From Artemia franciscana (taxonomy: Eukaryota; Arthropoda; Branchiopoda; Anostraca; Artemiidae), in assembly GCF_032884065.1 (NCBI RefSeq), contig NC_088872.1:7868186-7932185 (forward strand): a stretch of 64,000 nt of DNA. Reading direction: 5' to 3'. Shown one piece after another: positions 48,225 through 59,745 of the stretch (positions within the stretch are counted from its first letter, which is position 1; each line of letters begins with the position of its first letter). The notes below the pieces were generated by a model. That model did not search any database. It saw only the letters and a program-made list of their open reading frames with translations, and was not told the DNA's origin. Made by a program: the position numbers and the translations under genes.

Positions 48225-49125
48225 ATTATACTCTATCACAACCAGCTGAAAGCCAGTTCGAGGTCAGCCAAAGAAACGATGGTCTTATAGCTCATCCAGA
48301 GTTCCTCATGGCTTCTTACATCAAACTTAGCGAAGCGTAAGCACTTACCGTTAACCGAAGTCAATAGACAAGGCAGATTTCCACACTGAGCACCGCTTGG
48401 CAGGAGATAAAAGTCAAGTCAAATTTCACTGGTTTAAGAGGTCAAGTGACTTTTACCAAGCTTAGAGTGAATCCGAAAAAATATTTGTAAAGTACTTACT
48501 TCAATAATTCCTTGCATTATTCTGACCAGAATCACTCCATTAGAGCTGAGTTTGGCAGCACCAGGGATCCACAAATTAAGAAATGCTGACATAGCAATTG
48601 CTGAACCAAAAACTCTAGAGTGAGCAAATTTTTATAAGTAAAACTCTTAGGTAGCTAAGAGGGTAGCTAAAGGGGTAGCTAAGAGGTAGCTCTCAGGTAT
48701 CTAAGGTAATAAATAATCTTAAAATATGAAAATAAAGAAAAGTAAAATGAGTTCTAAACTTGGTCAAGAAAATACATAGATAGCAATTATAATACATTTT
48801 GTACCATAGGTTAAGTTTGATATAACATAAAAGATGGGGTTATAAACGACAAAAATAGAACCAAACCTAAAATAATAATTTCTGCTTCTGTAGAAGGAAC
48901 TAAATAAATTATATTATGAAAGAGCTTAAGCCAATTTAGGTAACTTGTAAGCCTAATCCCTAGGGGAGTTCAGAGCTAATCAAGAAATTCAATATGCCTA
49001 TGTTAAGCAATGTTAAAGCAGAAAATGTTAGCATACATGCTTCATATACCAGCAAAACCAGGAAACATCCTTCATATACCAGCAAAGCCTATAAATTATG
49101 AAAGTTGCCCATATTGTTTGCGCAT
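48225..49125. other. Region around VGlut exon without other features
   Basis: Apart from the exon 48500-48614 there is only a GGTAGCTAAG tandem (48650-48700) and a short CATCCTTCATATACCAGCAAA duplication (about 49037-49087). Confidence 0.5.
48500..48614 (-). CDS. VGlut: VGlut exon: TM3 to TM4
   Basis: Fragment residues 67-105. It reads [20 protein letters not shown] and then [18 protein letters not shown]. The Arg and Glu in RIMQGIIE match VGLUT2 Arg184 and Glu191, TM4 residues needed for transport. The acceptor used is CTCTAG, leaving one base that completes a Gln codon with the previous exon; a second AG (GGTTCAG) 14 bases further in would break the frame. A GTAAGT donor ends the exon in phase 0. 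Confidence 0.93.
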
Positions 49126-49129
49126 AGTA

Positions 49130-49788
49130 TCAAATAGTTGGTGGTAGGGACCTGGACGTAAGGAGCGACCCGGCTCAATAGTAACCGACGATCTAAAAAC
49201 CGGAATTTTGATACCAACAGATACATCAAAGATACATCACAATTTTCATAATTATTTTAAATATATAAGTTTCATCAAATTTTGTCTTACCCATCAAAAG
49301 TTACGAGCCAGAGAAAAATTGCCTTATTTTAGATAAAAGGGGAAAACACCCTAAAAGTCGTAGAATCTGAATGAAAACCCCATCATCAGATTCAGCGTAT
49401 CAGAGAACCCTACTGTAGAGGTTTCAAGCTCCTATCTGCAAAAATGTGGAATTTTATATTTTTTGCTAGCAGAAAAATCACGGATGCGTGTTTCTTTGTT
49501 GTTTTTTTTCCCAGGGGTGATCGTATCGACCTAGTAGTTCTAGAATGTCGCAAATGGGCTAATTCTAACAGAAATTAAAAGTTATAGTGTCCCATTTAAG
49601 GGGCCAAGGAAATTAGAAGGCAACTAGACCCCCTCCCACGCTGATTTTTTCCCCAAAGTCACCAGATCATAATTTTGAGATAACCATTTTGTTCAGCATA
49701 GTCGAAAAATCTAATAACTATATCTTTGAGGACGATTTAATCCCCCAGAGTCCCCGGGGGACGGGCTGCAAGTTATGAAATTTGTTCA
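49130..49788 (-). repeat. Family A repeat, right-half fragment
   Basis: Starts in a degraded hairpin (TATCAAATAGTTGGTGGTAG) followed by GTAAGGAGCGACCCGGCTC and runs through the right half in reverse to CGGGCTGCAAGTTATG. It abuts the next copy directly, head to tail. Confidence 0.8.
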
Positions 49789-49790
49789 TT

Positions 49791-51515
49791 GTCAAACAGT
49801 TCGTGGTAACGAACTGTTGTAAGGAGCGACCCGGCTCAATAGTAAACGAAACTCTAAAAAACGGAATTTTGATGCTAAAAGATACATCAGAAGAATTAGA
49901 TTTTCATGCTGATTTTCATTATATAAGTTTCATCAAATTTAATCTTTGTCATCAAAAGTTACGAGCCTGAGAAAATTTGCCTTATTTTGTAAAATAGGGG
50001 GAAACACCCCCTAAAAGCATAAAATCTTAACGAAAATCACACCATCGCATTCAGCGTATCAGAGAACCCTATAGCAAAAATTTCAAGCTCCTATCTACAA
50101 AAATGTGGAATTTCATATTTTTTGCCACAAGACAGAACACGGGTGGGTGTTTATTTTTTTTTTTTTTTTCCCAGGGGTCATTGTGTCGACCAAGTGGTCC
50201 TAGAATTTTGCAAGAGGGCTCATTCTAACGGGAATGAAAAGTTCTAGTGCCCTTTTTAAGTGACAAAAAAATCGGAGGGCCCCCCCCCCATGCTCATTTT
50301 TCCCCAAAGTCGGCGGATCAAAATTTTGTGATAGCCATTTTGTTCTGCATAGTCAAAAACCCTAATAACTATGTCTTTGTGGATGAATTACTCCCCCACA
50401 GTCCCTGGGGGAGGGGCTGCAAGTTACAAACTTTGACCAGTGTTTATATATAGTAAGGGTTATTGGGAAGTGTACAGACGTTTTCAGGAGGATTTTTTTT
50501 TTGGTTCGGGGGGTGGAGTTGAGGTGAGAGGACTCTGTGGGAGGATCTTTCCTTGGAGGAATGTGTCATGGGGGAAGAGAAACTCAATGAAAAGGGCGCA
50601 GGATTTTCTAACATTACTATAAAAAAAAACAATGAAAAAATAAACATTAAAAAGTTTTTTCATTGAAAGTAAGGAATATCATTAAACCGTAAAACGATCA
50701 GAGATTATTACGCATATGAGGGGTCCTAAAAATACTTTCGCATAAAGAGCGAGGTATTTAGGAGGAGATAAATATCTCGCTCTTTATGCTAAAGTATTTT
50801 TAGTAATTTCAACTATTTATTCTACGGCCTTTCTGATTCAGGGGTCATTTTTAAAGAATTGGGACAAAACTAAAGACTTAGTGTAAAGAGCGAGGTATTA
50901 ACGAGGGAACAAACCCTCTCATATACATAATAAAAAATTTGATAATATAAAAGTTTGTTACGTAAGTTAATTCTTAAGTTACGTATACTTTTATTAATAA
51001 AAACGTTCCTTAAAAATTAAAAGTTCTATTTGCCTCTTTAAGTAACCGAAAAATTGGAAGACTCGTAGGCCTCCTTCCCCACCCCTTATTTCTCAAAATC
51101 GTCTGGTCAAAACTAAGAGAAAGCCATTTAGTCAAAAAAAGAATTAATATACAAATTTCATTTTAATAATTTATGTGCGGAGAGCCAAAATCAAACATGC
51201 AATAATTCAAAAACGATCAGAAATTAAATTAGAAAAACTTTTTTTTTTAACTGAAAGTAAGGAGCGACATTAAAACTTAAAACGAACAGAAATTACTCCG
51301 TGTATGAAAAGGGCTGTTCCCTTCTCAACACCCGCTCTTTACGCTAAAGTTTTTTTTACTGTTTAATAAAGTAGAATTGAGAGAAAGAGGCAAACCTTAG
51401 CGTAAATAGCGGGGCGTTGAGAGGGGAGCAGACCCTTCCATACACGGAGTAATTTCTGTTCGTTTTAAGTTTTAATGTCGCTCCTTACTTTCAGTTAAAA
51501 AAAAATATTTTTTTG
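49791..51515 (-). repeat. Family A repeat, near full length, inverted
   Basis: Begins TCAAACAGTTCGTGGTAACG, then GTAAGGAGCGACCCGGC. It passes the right half, the second module (50655), a local foldback around TAAAGAGCGAGGTATTTAGG (50735-50800), the ATGCAATAATTCAAAAACG block and the left foldback (51240-51505). Collinear in reverse with 26190-27911. Confidence 0.85.
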
Positions 51516-51529
51516 TTTAATTTACACAT

Positions 51530-52475
51530 AGTATTGGTTATTGGGAAGTACACAGAAGTTTTTAGGGGGAATTTTTCTGGTTAGGGAGAGGGGGTTACGT
51601 GGGAGCATCTTTCCACGGAGGAGTCTATCGTGGGGTAATAGAATTTTCATGAAGAGGTCGCTGGATTTTACAGCATTATTTAAAAAATAATGAGAAATTA
51701 AATAAAAAAACAAGTTTATTCAACTGAAAGTAAGGAGCAACATTAAAACTTAAAGCGAACAGAATTTATTATGTATACGAGGGGTTCGTCCCCTCCTCAA
51801 AATCTCACTCTTTACGCAAAAGTATTTAGTAATTTCAAAAGAGCTATTTATTCTAATTAAACGGCCTTTGTGATTCAAGGGTCATTCTTAAGGAATTGGA
51901 ACAGAATTTGAACTTTAGCGTAAAGAGCGAGGTAAGAAAGAGAATTTAAACCCCCTCATGTAAGTAATAAAAATATACGAATGTAGAAGTTTGTTACGTA
52001 AGTTAATTCGTAAGTTACGTATATTTATTGCTAATAAAAACATTCCTAAATAAAATTAAACATTCTAGTGGCCTTTTTAATTAACCAACAAAATTAGAGG
52101 GCAAATAGGCCCCCTCTTCCGTTCTTTATTTTCTCAAAGCCATTCGATCAAAATTTTAAGAAAGCCATTTAGCCAAAAAAATAAAATTAATATGAAAATT
52201 TTGTTTTAATTATTCATGTACAGTATGCCAAAATCAAAACCTGCATTAATTCAAAAACTTTCGGGAATTAAATAAAAAAAAAATTATAACTGAAAGCAAG
52301 GAGTGACATTGAAACTTAAAACTAACATTATTCCGTATATGAAAGGGGCTGTCCCCTCCTCTACGCCCCATTCTATATGACTCTTTCTCACAGCTCTACT
52401 TTTTAAACAATAAAACAAGAACGTAAAGCGTAAAGAGCGGGGCGTTGAGGAGGAGACAGCCCCTCCTGAACGTCC
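51530..52475 (-). repeat. Family A repeat, partial, inverted
   Basis: Begins inside the right half (GGTTATTGGGAAGTACACAG), then modules at 51720 (CAACTGAAAGTAAGGAGCAAC) and 52290, ending at GAGGAGACAGCCCCTC. The terminal hairpin end is absent. Confidence 0.75.
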
Positions 52476-53460
52476 CGTCCCAAATAGAGAATCATCATTT
52501 GTAATAGCAAATTTCTGTTTTTGGGTCTTCCTACTGATATAATATATCTGGTTGTGTGAAAACCTATAAGCTTAATCACGTAGCAAGTTGATTTAATCTA
52601 ACAAACTAATTTTAAAAATTTCAGGTATTTTTCATGTTAGAATTAAAACTTTATAATTATTAATCAGGTACCATAAATGTTTCTTTTTAGTTTACATAAT
52701 AAACTTAGCGATTCTGAACTGAACTTAAAATTTTTTTCAACTTTTTTATTATATCTTAAAAAGACATTTTTGTATGAAGTCCGAGTTCTAGTAATGATTT
52801 CTAGTAAGATTAAAACTTTTGGCTTTCTTTCTTAATATTTTTGAATTGTTGTAATCCACTGTCAAAATATATGCAAATATGTTTGTGATTACCAGTTATT
52901 TGTTCTTTAAAAATTTAATATAAGCATTTCCAAGTATGAGAATCTTCAATTTTTCTACTTAAGTGTGACAACGGTATTGCAATACTAATGTATATAAATA
53001 TTGCTTCACTCACATACATTATTTTCCAAAATTAAACATTTTAACAATTTTTCTCAAACTTCTGATCTATCTCTTGATTGTTGTTTTAGGCCAGAATGTC
53101 CCATGGTCCGTTTTCTTTTTTGACATGCTCTAATTATCGTTTTCCCATGTCTTCTGTCTTCATTCACCAGTGAATGTCTGAAACACCTTTTTTCTCCTTG
53201 GATTTAGTTTGCGTAGCCTGTCAACTTTTTCAGTTTTGTGCAAGGTTTGATGATGACAGGTTAGGTTTTTAACCCATTTTTGAGAGTTATAACCTAATTT
53301 AACCTAACCCAACCTAACTTTAACTTTTACCTTCAAAGCTTGCATAAGACTGAAAAGCCGATCCGCAAAGCTAATTGAATCCAAGCAGAGGAAAAGGAAT
53401 TTCGGACATTTACTGGTGAATACAGACATTAACCAAATTTCGGACATTCACAGTAACATA
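52476..53460. other. Intronic stretch without recognised features
   Basis: AT-rich. A short CCTAACC-type patch lies at 53295-53335 near a GGTTAGGTT inverse (53265). No exon or frame of note. Confidence 0.5.
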
Positions 53461-53463
53461 GCA

Positions 53464-53803
53464 TAAACAATAACATATGTACAATTGTTGTTGGTTTAAA
53501 GATAACAAATAATATCTGGGCTCTGGATGGTTAAAGAAACCTCTAGTTAGGGGGTTGAGGGGAGAGGGTTACGAGGGAAGATCTTTTCATGGAGAAATTT
53601 TTATGGGGGAAAAGAACTTCCATGAAAGGGTGCTGGACTTCCAAGCATTATTCATAAAACAACCAGAGTGTAATTGTTAAAAAACAAGTTTTTTTTCAAC
53701 TGAAAGTAAGGAGTTGTTATTAAACAATAACAAATATACAATTGTTGCTCGTTTAAAGATAAAAGATAATGTCTGGGCTGTGGATCGTTAAAGAAACCTC
53801 TAG
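53464..53803. repeat. 83-bp direct repeats flanking a family A fragment
   Basis: The 83-base segments 53464-53546 and 53721-53803 are about 90% identical (TAAACAATAAC through GTTTAAAGATAA to AAAGAAACCTCTAG). Between them are 174 bases of family A, ending in CAACTGAAAGTAAGGAG. Same arrangement as at 16561-16799. Confidence 0.8.
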
Positions 53804-54028
53804 GCTGCCTCTTGCTATTCTTGACGAAAGCAATGAAAATATCCACATATCTTCGCACATTTTGTTATTTTATGATTTTCTCATCCTCCTTTCTACAATT
53901 TCATTAGAGTTTTTTTTCGTTATGACTGTTTAGTTTATTTTACAGCTATTGTTTAAAATTTATTATAATAATTTATTAGTAATACTAAAGCAATATTTTT
54001 TTTTCTGTTCTGCAGTTCTTCGTAAAAT

Positions 54029-54217
54029 AAGTGTGATACACCCTCCCCCTTCACATTAGATGACCTTAAAAGATGTCTCGAAAAACTTAAAGTTGAAAAT
54101 AAAGGTCAAGTCCGTGAAAGGCTTAGTAAAAATCTCATGCGTCTAAACTTGGCATTAAGCAATAGTTCAGCCAGTCCTTCACGGTTTCAAGCCTTCAACG
54201 TTCCTCAGGCGTACTGA
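54029..54217 (+). other. Possible SAP-domain-like coding fragment
   Basis: Open reading of 62 codons ending in TGA: SPFTLDDLKRCLEKLKVENK followed by GQVRERLSKNLMRLNLALSN. The L--LK--L--LKV--KG----RL pattern is that of a SAP (two-helix DNA-binding) motif. A pyrimidine-rich tract with CTGCAG lies just upstream (54015), but the frame has a stop between it and the motif. It lies on the strand opposite VGlut in the intron 48615-56959. Host exon, transposon relic or chance cannot be separated here. Confidence 0.3.
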
Positions 54218-54219
54218 TT

Positions 54220-54935
54220 CTACTTTATACCAATTCTACTTTATTTAAATATTTGTCACATTTATGTTATTGTAAAATCTATTTCAACGCCTTGTAGATT
54301 AAAAAGTCATTGAACATGACAACTATCTTTGCAGTGTTCCGAAGTGCTCTCAGATCCAAGTTAAGTCTTGTAATTAGCAATTAGTAAAATCAAAGTTGGC
54401 AAGGCACTCAAAAGCAATGTCATTCCATCTATTTTACATTTTGTTGCTGCTCTTCTTTTGTTCCTTTTTGTGATTGTTTTAGCACTATTGTTTACTATTA
54501 TAGTAATTTCTATTAAATATATTTATTTATATGATTTTCCTTTTTTCCATCGATATATATTGCAAGGCAAGCATGTTCCGTGTCAAACATTTTGTGACTC
54601 ACAAAAAAGCATAAAATGCATTCTAAGTTAATATGTTCGAGTTGAGTGTCCTATTCAAGCCTTCGTGAAGTACGGATAAAATATCCGGATAAAGCACTAT
54701 TTATTAACAAGAAAGATATCAAGGAAGTGTCATCGAATGCAACTTTAGTAAAGGAACAATCAGTGTTCCGCTGATGTGACATTATTAAGATCCTTTATGT
54801 TGCTTATTCATCAATATATAATCGTGATAATATTGAAAGTAGAAACTTACTTGAGATTACTTTTCCAAATATTTTACGACTACTAAAAATAATCGGCATA
54901 ACTTGTGAAAAAAGACTATACGCTGAAGAAGGGTG
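54220..54935. other. Intronic stretch without recognised features
   Basis: No repeats or frames recognised. Confidence 0.45.
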
Positions 54936-54937
54936 CT

Positions 54938-54973
54938 ATATATATATATAGGTATATATATATATATAGGGTG

Positions 54974-55048
<75 letters not shown>
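54938..55048. repeat. (TA)n microsatellite with GG-interrupted start
   Basis: TATATATAGGTATATATATATATAGGGTGCTATA-type start (GGGTGC occurs twice, at 54929 and 54969), then pure TA to 55047. Confidence 0.95.
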
Positions 55049-55053
<5 letters not shown>

Positions 55054-56160
55054 GTACCAGATTCCGCTCAAATAACCACCACACGACTTTGACACACCCA
55101 TAAGTCTTTTGTTATACAGCCTTAGATCCACAGGAGCCTTCAAGCCATATAGACCACCCGCTCATAACTCTGTAGTCACAGCTCCGTAACCCTAAAGCTC
55201 CCTACCACATGGCTCCCTAAATATAAAACTCTCTAGACATATAACTACCCGCCCATATAGCTTCCCAGAAGTCAAAGTCATAGATAACATCTATAAATTG
55301 TTGTAGCAGTAGCTGCCATCTAGTTAATGACTAAAACAGAATGACAGATCAAATCCTGGCCCATGTTAATAAAACGAACTGTTTAAAAAAACATGTTTCC
55401 AAAGAAATTACTTTCGTAAAAGATCGTCAATTGAATTGAATTGAAATTAGTAAATATTATTCGGGCTCAACTCAATAGTAATAAGTAATTATGAAAATAA
55501 AATCTTGAAGGTTTAAAAAAGAGCCTGGCACTAAGGGTGCATCCAAGATTTTGTTTGAGGGGGAGTTACAATAAAAATATTTTAAAAATGCATCAAAAAT
55601 TTCTTTATATGTATTTTGTTACGTTTTTACGAGTCGGACAAATATTTTTGGTGGGGGAGGGTTTGAACTTTGTTATCCAGCTTCCTTGGCATATATTGAA
55701 ACTTTAACATTTCAGTTTCATTAATATTGACGCTTCTTTTTTTTTTCCAGCCCCTTTGGGCTGCTGCAAGCCTGTAGGGGGATAATTATGATCCCATTTG
55801 AAAAATATATTTTACATCTTAAGCAGCAAATCTAACTTAAGTAGAAACTTAAGAACCAAACAAAGGAACAGTTAAGCCGCATAAAAAGTGGTAATTTCGG
55901 GCATTTTATGCTTTTTAATAGTAAATAATCGATATATGCTTAAAAAACTGAAAAACCTCCTTTTCGCATGATTCTGACATATTTTCAGCGTAATTTTCAA
56001 TAATAAAAAAAAAGCAATTTTAAATATTAAGTTCGGTAGGTAGTTGATTATTAGCTATTAAATAATAGAAAGGCTTATTCGTATGTATTAGTATGTATAG
56101 AAAGGCTAAAAACCGTAGAAATATAGAAGAATAGCAAACCAGAAACTTGACGAGCGAACA
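55049..56160. other. Intronic stretch, mostly unassigned
   Basis: Short CATATAG/CCGCTCATA-like echoes at 55140-55270. The segment 55550-55690 resembles 7410-7500 (GTTACGTTTTTACGAGTCGG). No exon was found. Confidence 0.4.
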
Positions 56161-56165
56161 CATTA

Positions 56166-56300
<135 letters not shown>

Positions 56301-56959
56301 AGTCAATACTATAGCATTGCCTATAGTAAAGGCCATAAGGCTCCAATGTTTTTTCCCCAGAGGCACTTAGTGTGTAAGAGGTTGTCGTATAAACTTTGGA
56401 GGTGGCTTTGTCGTATAAAGTTTGTCTTATAAATTTTGGAGTTCTAGTTCCCTTTTTAAGTGTCTAAAGTGATCGGATTGGTGGCGTTAAGAACTTTTAA
56501 GATAGACCTTAATATGAAAACAAAATACAGAGGAACGATTATCAAAACGATCTCCCAAGAAATAATATAAAAATAGTAACCAAACAATCCACCTCTTTCT
56601 TGTTTTGACCCCCCCCCCCCAACACCCTTGAAGTTGAGCTAGTGTGTGCCTGTGCCTTTTGACTTCTATATGGCTTTAATTTTTTAAACAAAGACCAAAT
56701 ATTTTTTTTTGCATTTCGAGGCTTTCCTTTTTATTTTTTTCTGAAAACCCACATTTTTTTTAAATTTCAACCAGAAATATTTTATACGTCATTTTTCCAT
56801 TGACGTTATTTAATATTGTTGGTGAAGTGAATCTAACTATGAACCCTGTCTGTGCTCTTATCTAAGCACAGGTAGCAAGCACTTTGAAAAATAATTATTT
56901 AGAATTTAAACCTTAAACTAAATTTAAAATTTTTAAATCTAACGTAAAAAAGAACTTAC

Positions 56960-57078
56960 TGATTAGCTGGAAGTTTGGATGCCAAGAATCCACCAGGAAC
57001 TTGTGTTATTATGTATCCCCAGAAAAACGATGAATCCACGAGACCAAATGTTTCAGGGGTCCAATCAAATTCAGGAAG
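56960..57078 (-). CDS. VGlut: VGlut exon: luminal loop and TM2
   Basis: Fragment residues 28-67. It encodes [20 protein letters not shown] and then [19 protein letters not shown], the end of the first luminal loop and TM2 with the FWGY-TQ-PGG signature. The exon starts in phase 0 after TTTAATTAG and ends two bases into a codon at a GTAAGT donor. At the position of the His important in mammalian VGLUT2 (His128) the codon gives Asp; a VDSSFFWGY version is, as I recall it, usual in insects. Confidence 0.93.
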
Positions 57079-57940
57079 CTAATTAAAAAAAAAAAAAAAA
57101 ATAGCCAATTAAAAAAAATTATGTTTTGCATGAACTAGCACACAAGATGTGATTGCTCAGAATCATTGACTAGTCCTAGCATATTATAGGTATTAAATAG
57201 GGACCGCTTTGGCTCAACCCCACAAGGGGATAGAAAACCCACAAAAAGACTGAAAAGGGCTTTAGAAGACTACAAAAGAGTTGAAGTTATGCATATTTTT
57301 TTAGATTCAAAATAACACGCCTTAGCTTCATTCAAAGGGTTATGGAATCTCATTTCCGAAGAATTGCCCTGTGTATAGCTCATTTCCAAGTTTGCACAAT
57401 GTTAGAGCCACGATTGAAAAGCTTTTGGGGTTGGAGATCGATAAGACAAAAAGAACAGGTCTGTTTCTCGGTACTTTAAGACCACTATAGAAACTATAGA
57501 AACTGGACAGTTTATTTAAAAACGAATTACCAACCCAATAACAATTAATCCAAAATCCCAATTCAAGCCAAAGTTACGTATCTTTTGAACACATCTGTAT
57601 GTGTTCACGTGTCTATATGCTCATTTCTTTACCAAACATAATGATACTGAACACATCTTTAGATTAATTATCCTTTCTTTCGACTATTCGTCAGGGAAAG
57701 GCCTGTTCACAGTGATTTTTTTACTTAACCGAAACTCAGCCTGTTCTGAATCCCCATAACAGCTGATACTAGCAATCAACAATTACAATTCGCAATTGAT
57801 AATTTAAACACAGAAATCAAACTAAAACCCTAATCATTTCATGTATTTGTTTATATCTCTGATTTCCTATAGGTGTTTTTGAAGAACACACTGCCTTTTC
57901 CTGACGTACTTATAACAGTTCAAATAGAAAAGGTTGTTTT

Positions 57941-58066
57941 ATTAGACAGTGAAAAACAATGACAAAACATTATGAAAGTTTCGACCCAGCATACAGTGAC
58001 CGTCAACAGCAGATATAATGTGATCGAAATATTCAGAATTTTTGTCATTGTTTTTCACTGTCTAAT
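57941..58066. repeat. Foldback with 27-bp perfect arms, hammerhead-related
   Basis: 57941-57967 (ATTAGACAGTGAAAAACAAT and on) is exactly inverted at 58040-58066. The left flank (CACACTGCCTTTTCCTGACG, then ACAGTTCAAATAG) matches the left flank of the foldback at 62446-62698, so the two are copies of one family. The loop contains a hammerhead-like motif on the minus strand. Confidence 0.8.
57974..58009 (-). ncRNA. Hammerhead-like motif, degenerate
   Basis: Minus strand: CTGTTGA (58009-58003, one change from CTGATGA), one spacer base, GGTCAC, a 7-base loop TGTATGC, TGGGTC, then GAAA (57982-57979) and CTTTC. Geometry is the same as at 12.7 and 62.6 kb. Stem II pairs only at its lower four positions, two of them G-U, so this copy is probably dead. 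Confidence 0.4.
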
Positions 58067-58137
58067 ATAAGGATTTATCCTTATTTTAACGGTTATTTGT
58101 GCCTGATTTCATATAGTGCTTGTTTCTCTTGTCAAAC

Positions 58138-58460
58138 GTAAATTCTTGAGGTCTGATGGGTATGAGAAAATTTGCCTGATTTCGAAAAAAAGGGGGGAAC
58201 ACCCCCTAAAAGTCATAGTGTATAAATAAAAATCACACCGTCAGATTTAGTGCAACAGAGAACCCTACTGTAAAGGTTTCAAACTCCTATCTGCAAAAAT
58301 GTGGAATTTCGAAGTTTTTGCTAGAAGAAAGATCACGGATGCGTGTTTATTTGTTTTTTGTTGGTTTGTTTTTCCCAGGGGTGATTATATCGACCTATTG
58401 GTCCTAGAACATCGTGAGAGGGCTCATTCGAACAGAAATTAAAACTTTTAGTGTTAATAT
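58138..58460 (-). repeat. Family A repeat fragment
   Basis: CTTGAGGTCTGATGGGTATGAG, TCAGATTTAGTGCAACAGAG, GATCACGGATGCGTGTTTAT and CCCAGGGGTGATTATATCGA (each a known right-half block) in reverse orientation. Confidence 0.75.
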
Positions 58461-58529
58461 TTTGTTACTATTTCCTTTTTTACTAGTTTACTAGATTTGG
58501 TTACTTGTTACTATTTTTGATTTATATAA

Positions 58530-59000
58530 ATGAACTTCAGAGGTGTTTACTACAAGATAATAGCTTAGCAGTAATTTTTGCAGATGATACGGCAGTGACA
58601 GTAAAAGCTAAAACCCTATATTTGTTGGTTGAAAAAATGGTGACAACAATAAATGCTTTGCATGTAACTACCTAGCTCCGAACTTTTCTAAAACTGAATT
58701 CATGATTTTAGGGCGGTCACAGAGGGCGGTAAATAAAATTATCATAGAAGAGTTAATTGTAAATCAAAGTAGGATAAAGGAGTAAATTCATTTCGTTATC
58801 TAGGGAATGTTTTCCCTGAGCTTTTATCTTTCCGTAAGCATTCTGACTATTTGAAATTGGAACTTTGGGGACACTTTTGCGAGCTTTTGGGAACAGTGGG
58901 GAATTTGCCAGAATTCGTATACAAAATTCTTTTTATATGTCTTGCTTTGTTTTTTCCGTCTCGATTTTACGCGTGAGGTTGTCAAGGGTAATTGTCCGGT
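58530..59000 (+). pseudogene. LINE reverse transcriptase relic
   Basis: Reading LAVIFADDTAVTVKAKTLYL gives the RT catalytic box (FADD), followed after shifts of frame by LAPNFSKTEFMILGRSQRAV and VNSFRYLGNVF. F-YLG is a conserved motif shortly after YADD in non-LTR RTs. Stops near 58670 and 58782 and at least two frameshifts. It is on the + strand and belongs to a LINE family different from that at 31-35 kb. Confidence 0.7.
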
Positions 59001-59032
59001 GTAAATTTTCACCCAGATTGAATTGTCTAGAG

Positions 59033-59259
59033 CAGTGGTTCGCAAAATTATTTAGACACTATACCCATTTTTATCCACAATACGTTTAAGGTACCTCTTC
59101 TCATTTACCGGTACTAACTAAACTATACCTAAAATATAAATAAAATTACCTGTTCTAGAGCTAAAGGGTTGTACGTTTGTTTTTGTTGGCCGACCGCGTA
59201 CCCCCTAGAACTTGTTGCATACCCCCAAGGGGTACGCTATTGCCGTTTGAGAACCACTG
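59033..59259. mobile_element. hAT-type MITE with 8-bp target site duplication
   Basis: 227 bases bounded by CAGTGGTTCGCAAA (59033) and the complementary TTTGAGAACCACTG (ends 59259), with one mismatch. Both sides carry the 8-base duplication GTCTAGAG (59025-59032 and 59260-59267). Inside is a GTACCCCCTAGAA...CCCCAAGGGGTAC-type palindromic section. CAGTGGTTC ends and 8-bp duplications are the hallmark of Charlie/Buster-like hAT transposons. It encodes no transposase. The exact duplication suggests a fairly recent insertion. Confidence 0.93.
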
Positions 59260-59267
59260 GTCTAGAG

Positions 59268-59620
59268 GATGTTTCCGTGGGGAGGGGGATGTCTCCATGA
59301 GGTTGGGGCCAGATTTGCTCACGGTATTTGAAAACGATCAGAAAATAAATAAAAAATAAGTTTTTCTGCTTAAATTAATCAGGAACATTAAAACTTAAAA
59401 CGCACAGAAATTATTACGTATATGAAGGGATCTGTCCCCCCCTCAACACCTCGCTCTTTACGCTAAAGTTTGAATTTTGTCCCAATTCTTTAAAGATCGA
59501 CTTCTGAAACACAACGGCCGTCTAATTAGAACAATAAGCTTTTTGTAAAAGTACTAAAATCTAAAAATCGAGGTGTTGAGGAGGGGGAGGTCCCCTTCAT
59601 ATATGTTATAATTTTTGCGC
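59268..59620 (-). repeat. Family A repeat fragment
   Basis: AAAACGATCAGAAAATAAAT, then AACATTAAAACTTAAAACGC, CCTCGCTCTTTACGCTAAAG and a reverse block near 59570. Inverted orientation, abutting the hAT MITE. Confidence 0.7.
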
Positions 59621-59745
59621 TTAAACAAGTATTTAAGCACCAAAAGCAGCGAAAAATGAAACATTAGTTTTTGAATTGGTTACGTGAAAACATTTACAGC
59701 CATATTTATCTTGGAGTATTAGAAAAAATGGGTTCTATATTTTTT

